Positions 35,860 to 38,003 of a stretch of DNA of 38,003 nucleotides are shown piece by piece. Positions within the stretch are counted from its first letter, which is position 1. Every line of letters begins with the position of its first letter. The position numbers were made by a program, and so were the translations under genes. The notes under the pieces were generated by a model that ran no database searches, had not been told where the DNA came from, and was given only the letters and a program-made list of their open reading frames with translations. Origin of the DNA: a virus; the IMG/VR virus record IMGVR_UViG_3300038566_000181, positions 1-38,003 of that record. The stretch is one strand, 5' to 3'.

Positions 35860-37980
35860 ATGAATATACCAGAATGTTTAAAAACGATTATTGAATACTA
35901 CGGTGAGATTGCCAGCGGCAATACTGTAGATGACTTGATGGAATCGGGCGACCTTTTGCATCAAGACATGGGGACAGGTGAAACTAAAACAACTTACACT
36001 GATAGAGCTTTGCAGGTCTTTGCTGACATGATAAACTATGTTGGTGACGATAGTGTAACAGGTAATAGGATAGATGATGAAAAGTTAGCTTTAAAGGCTG
36101 CATTATCACTTTATGATATTACAGCCACAGGCAGAAGAATAGACGACAGGAATTTACTTTGCCAAGCTATAATTGATGAGGGTGTGTTACTTGTACCATT
36201 TCCAAACCAAGCAATACAAGCCACCATGTTTTCAGATGCAGAACAGGACGTAGATGGCAACTGGTATTTTCCAGATAAATTAGGTGACGACAGAGCTATT
36301 CAGTCAGGTAGAGCGTATTTGTTTGATGGTGTTGCTAATTCGCAAACAGATGAAACAATAGACTTATCAGGGGATAAAACATTTTCTGTTTGGATAAAGC
36401 CATCTAGCTTTAGCACTGGTAGCGAGGGATATTGTTTAACTGATGGAACGATGGAACTCACTATTGTCCCCAATAAAGTTAAATTCACATCTAATGGCTC
36501 GACTATTATCAATTCATCGATAGATTCTATTTCAGTAGATGAATTACAACATGTTATGGTGACTCGTAGTGCTGATGGGGCTGATACTAGCATTTTTATA
36601 GATAATATAGTTAGCGGTGCTGATGAGATAGATTCAGGTACGCCTTCCACAACTCCTGCAAAATTGAACTTTGGAAATAATGTAGCTGGAACAGCAGGTC
36701 TTGACGGGCTAGAAGGAATGGTGCAGGTATTCGATGGCATTCTAGATGCTGACCAGAGAACGCTTGTACACTACCATCAGCCAGTTCCAAACGGAAACCT
36801 CATACATCAGTGGAGTATGGATGAAACCAATACAACAAGCGGAGCTACCCAATATGATTGTGTTGGCGGAAAAGATGCCACAATCACAGGTCACACACCT
36901 GCTACATTCTTTGCACCTACAGATTATTTCTGGAGCAAGCAGAATGAGATAGGGTTTAGTGAGAATGTTCCAACCACACAAGAGACTATAATTACAAATT
37001 CATGTATAAATAATACAGCTTCAAATGGGTATACAGAATTTAGTAATTCAAGTATAAGTGGATTTAGTGCATCTGGAACTGGTTTAATTAATCACTATGC
37101 GTCAACTGGTGGATTTATACCATTAGTGGCAGACAATGATTTATTAGTTTCTTTTGATATATCTCTAAAAAGTGGAACCCTTCCGTATTTACAGCTATGG
37201 AACTCTGTAAATAGGAATGCTAATTATTCATCTCTCTATAGCATAAGTGATGGGTATAATGCTATAGAGATCACACCATTGGCTACAGTAAGTGGTGTTC
37301 TAGGATTCTTTAATCTACTAACAGAAACAGATTTTGTAGTTTCTAATTTAGATATTAGGCAAAAGTCAGCTGGACTAATCCCACTAGCCATAGACGAGAA
37401 CGGGCTTTCTATCAAGCAGGACATCTTCGGCAACACTCCTACACATGTTGGTAGAGTAGCTAATCATGACTATATTAGGAAGAGCTTTGTGGGTGAGTTT
37501 GATGGCATTGATGATTTAGAGACACTTTTATTAATGACTGTCACAAGTGCTTACTTTAGGGTTAGGTTATGGGAGACTACAGACTGGGGTGTCTGGCAAG
37601 ATATGACACTTGCAGAAGCTATTTCTGCAAATATAGCAGAACAAAGCGGAACAACTTTTTACATTGGTAGAAATGGTTCCACTTATGTGAAATTCCAAAT
37701 ATCAGAAAAGATTTTAACTACAGCAGATGGCGAACATCCTTACAAATATGCTATCGGAGCTGACTCTACTATTCCAGACCAAAATGCTACTACTCAAATT
37801 GATGGGGCATTAACAGGCATCACTCCAGCTACTTTTTATGCAGAGGCTAACGAACGCCCACACGATCTGCTGGATGGATTCGACTTGTGGCAAAATGATT
37901 CTGACGATACCTATTTACGTTATCCATTCTACATAGATGGAACAAGCATTAAAACTGATGGAGACACAATAACTGGTTAC
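35860..37980 (+). CDS. Receptor-binding protein with LamG-like domain (continues at 129-509), 833 aa in total
   Basis: ATG 35860 follows AGGTGA. There is no stop to the end of the window, and the frame continues across the circular join to 509. The N-terminal 130 residues are helical. A concanavalin A/LamG-like jelly-roll lies at about residues 150-300: RAYLFDGVANSQTDETIDLS, KTFSVWIKPSSF, QHVMVTRSADGADTSIFIDN, LDGLEGMVQVFDGIL. A second beta-rich part follows (GEFDGIDDLETLLLM). LamG-like domains bind glycans, so this is the best candidate for host recognition. Confidence 0.78.
37875..37980 (+). repeat. Terminal overlap, right copy
   Basis: Identical to 23-128. Joining the two copies restores a continuous gene (35860 onward, then 129-509). 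Such overlaps are common for circularly permuted or circularised phage genomes. Nothing here tells the true packaging end. Confidence 0.92.
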
Positions 37981-37986
37981 CCTTCC

Positions 37987-38003
37987 GATCGTGACTGGGA
38001 AAC
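37987..38003 (-). other. Random-amplification primer tag (artefact), inverted
   Basis: This is the exact reverse complement of the tag at 1-17. Bases 37981-37986 do not match the continuation at 129-134 and are the random-primer part. Both ends of the assembled molecule are therefore primer-derived. Confidence 0.93.

Noticed and set aside
36300-36981. Minus-strand open frames within the receptor-binding gene (146 and 79 aa)
   Set aside because: They lie fully opposite the strongly supported LamG-like frame, have no ribosome sites, and have low-complexity Ser/Pro/Leu content typical of shadows.
37875-37980. Biological terminal direct repeat
   Set aside because: The overlap is bounded by amplification primer tags and an in-frame gene runs through it; circular assembly explains it.
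35107-38003. Diversity-generating retroelement acting on the receptor-binding gene
   Set aside because: No reverse transcriptase gene and no template-like repeat of the gene's 3' end were seen.

Overview
The window is a nearly complete genome of a tailed phage with a long non-contractile tail (siphovirus type), recovered from a metagenome or from randomly amplified DNA. Both ends carry the 17-base tag GTTTCCCAGTCACGATC (inverted at the right end) used in sequence-independent random-primer amplification. Just inside the tags, positions 23-128 and 37875-37980 are identical (106 nt). The molecule therefore closes into a circle of 37,852 bp, and the receptor-binding gene cut at the window edge (35860-37980, continuing at 129-509) becomes one 833-codon frame. 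The DNA is AT-rich and uses the standard stop codons. The host cannot be named from the sequence.

Layout. (1) 1-4803, plus strand: end of the receptor-binding protein, small tail or fibre accessory proteins, membrane proteins, a holin candidate and an amidase endolysin. (2) 4806-19055, minus strand: the early and replication region. It holds ERF recombinase, a DUF1351 protein, a NinB-like protein, an HNH-like/MazG-like protein, SSB, a PD-(D/E)XK nuclease, a DUF4373 replication protein and a T7-gp4-like primase-helicase. Embedded in it are two clusters of small accessory genes. (3) 19056-19565: divergent control region with one promoter candidate on each strand. (4) 19566-22218, plus: RuvC-like and HNH-like nucleases, two tRNA genes (Thr-UGU, Gln-UUG), Cys-rich micro-proteins and the small terminase. 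(5) 22251-35811, plus: large terminase, portal, MuF-like protein, scaffold, major capsid, head-tail joining proteins, tail tube, tail chaperones with a programmed -1 frameshift, tape measure and distal tail proteins, leading into the receptor-binding protein at 35860.

The main discovery candidate is in region 2. The accessory genes are separated by folded sites that look like integron attC sites. Read on the gene strand, each starts with RYNTAAT (often containing the stop codon of the preceding gene). It continues as a stem with one bulged G in the left arm and ends with GTTANNN. Nine such sites plus two copies of a different 89-nt terminal element divide the region into nine cassettes in two arrays (15703 to 10680, seven cassettes; 6049 to 5001, two cassettes). 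The bases after G^TT at the start of a cassette are complementary to the end of the same cassette in eight of nine cases. They usually do not match the other half of the site in which they now sit. That is the signature left by integron-type recombination at G^TT. No integrase gene is visible, so the phage appears to carry an integrase-less cassette cluster (CALIN-like) that would need an integron integrase supplied by the host. Cassette contents include a beta-class DNA methyltransferase, a DUF7446-like phage protein and several unknown small proteins.
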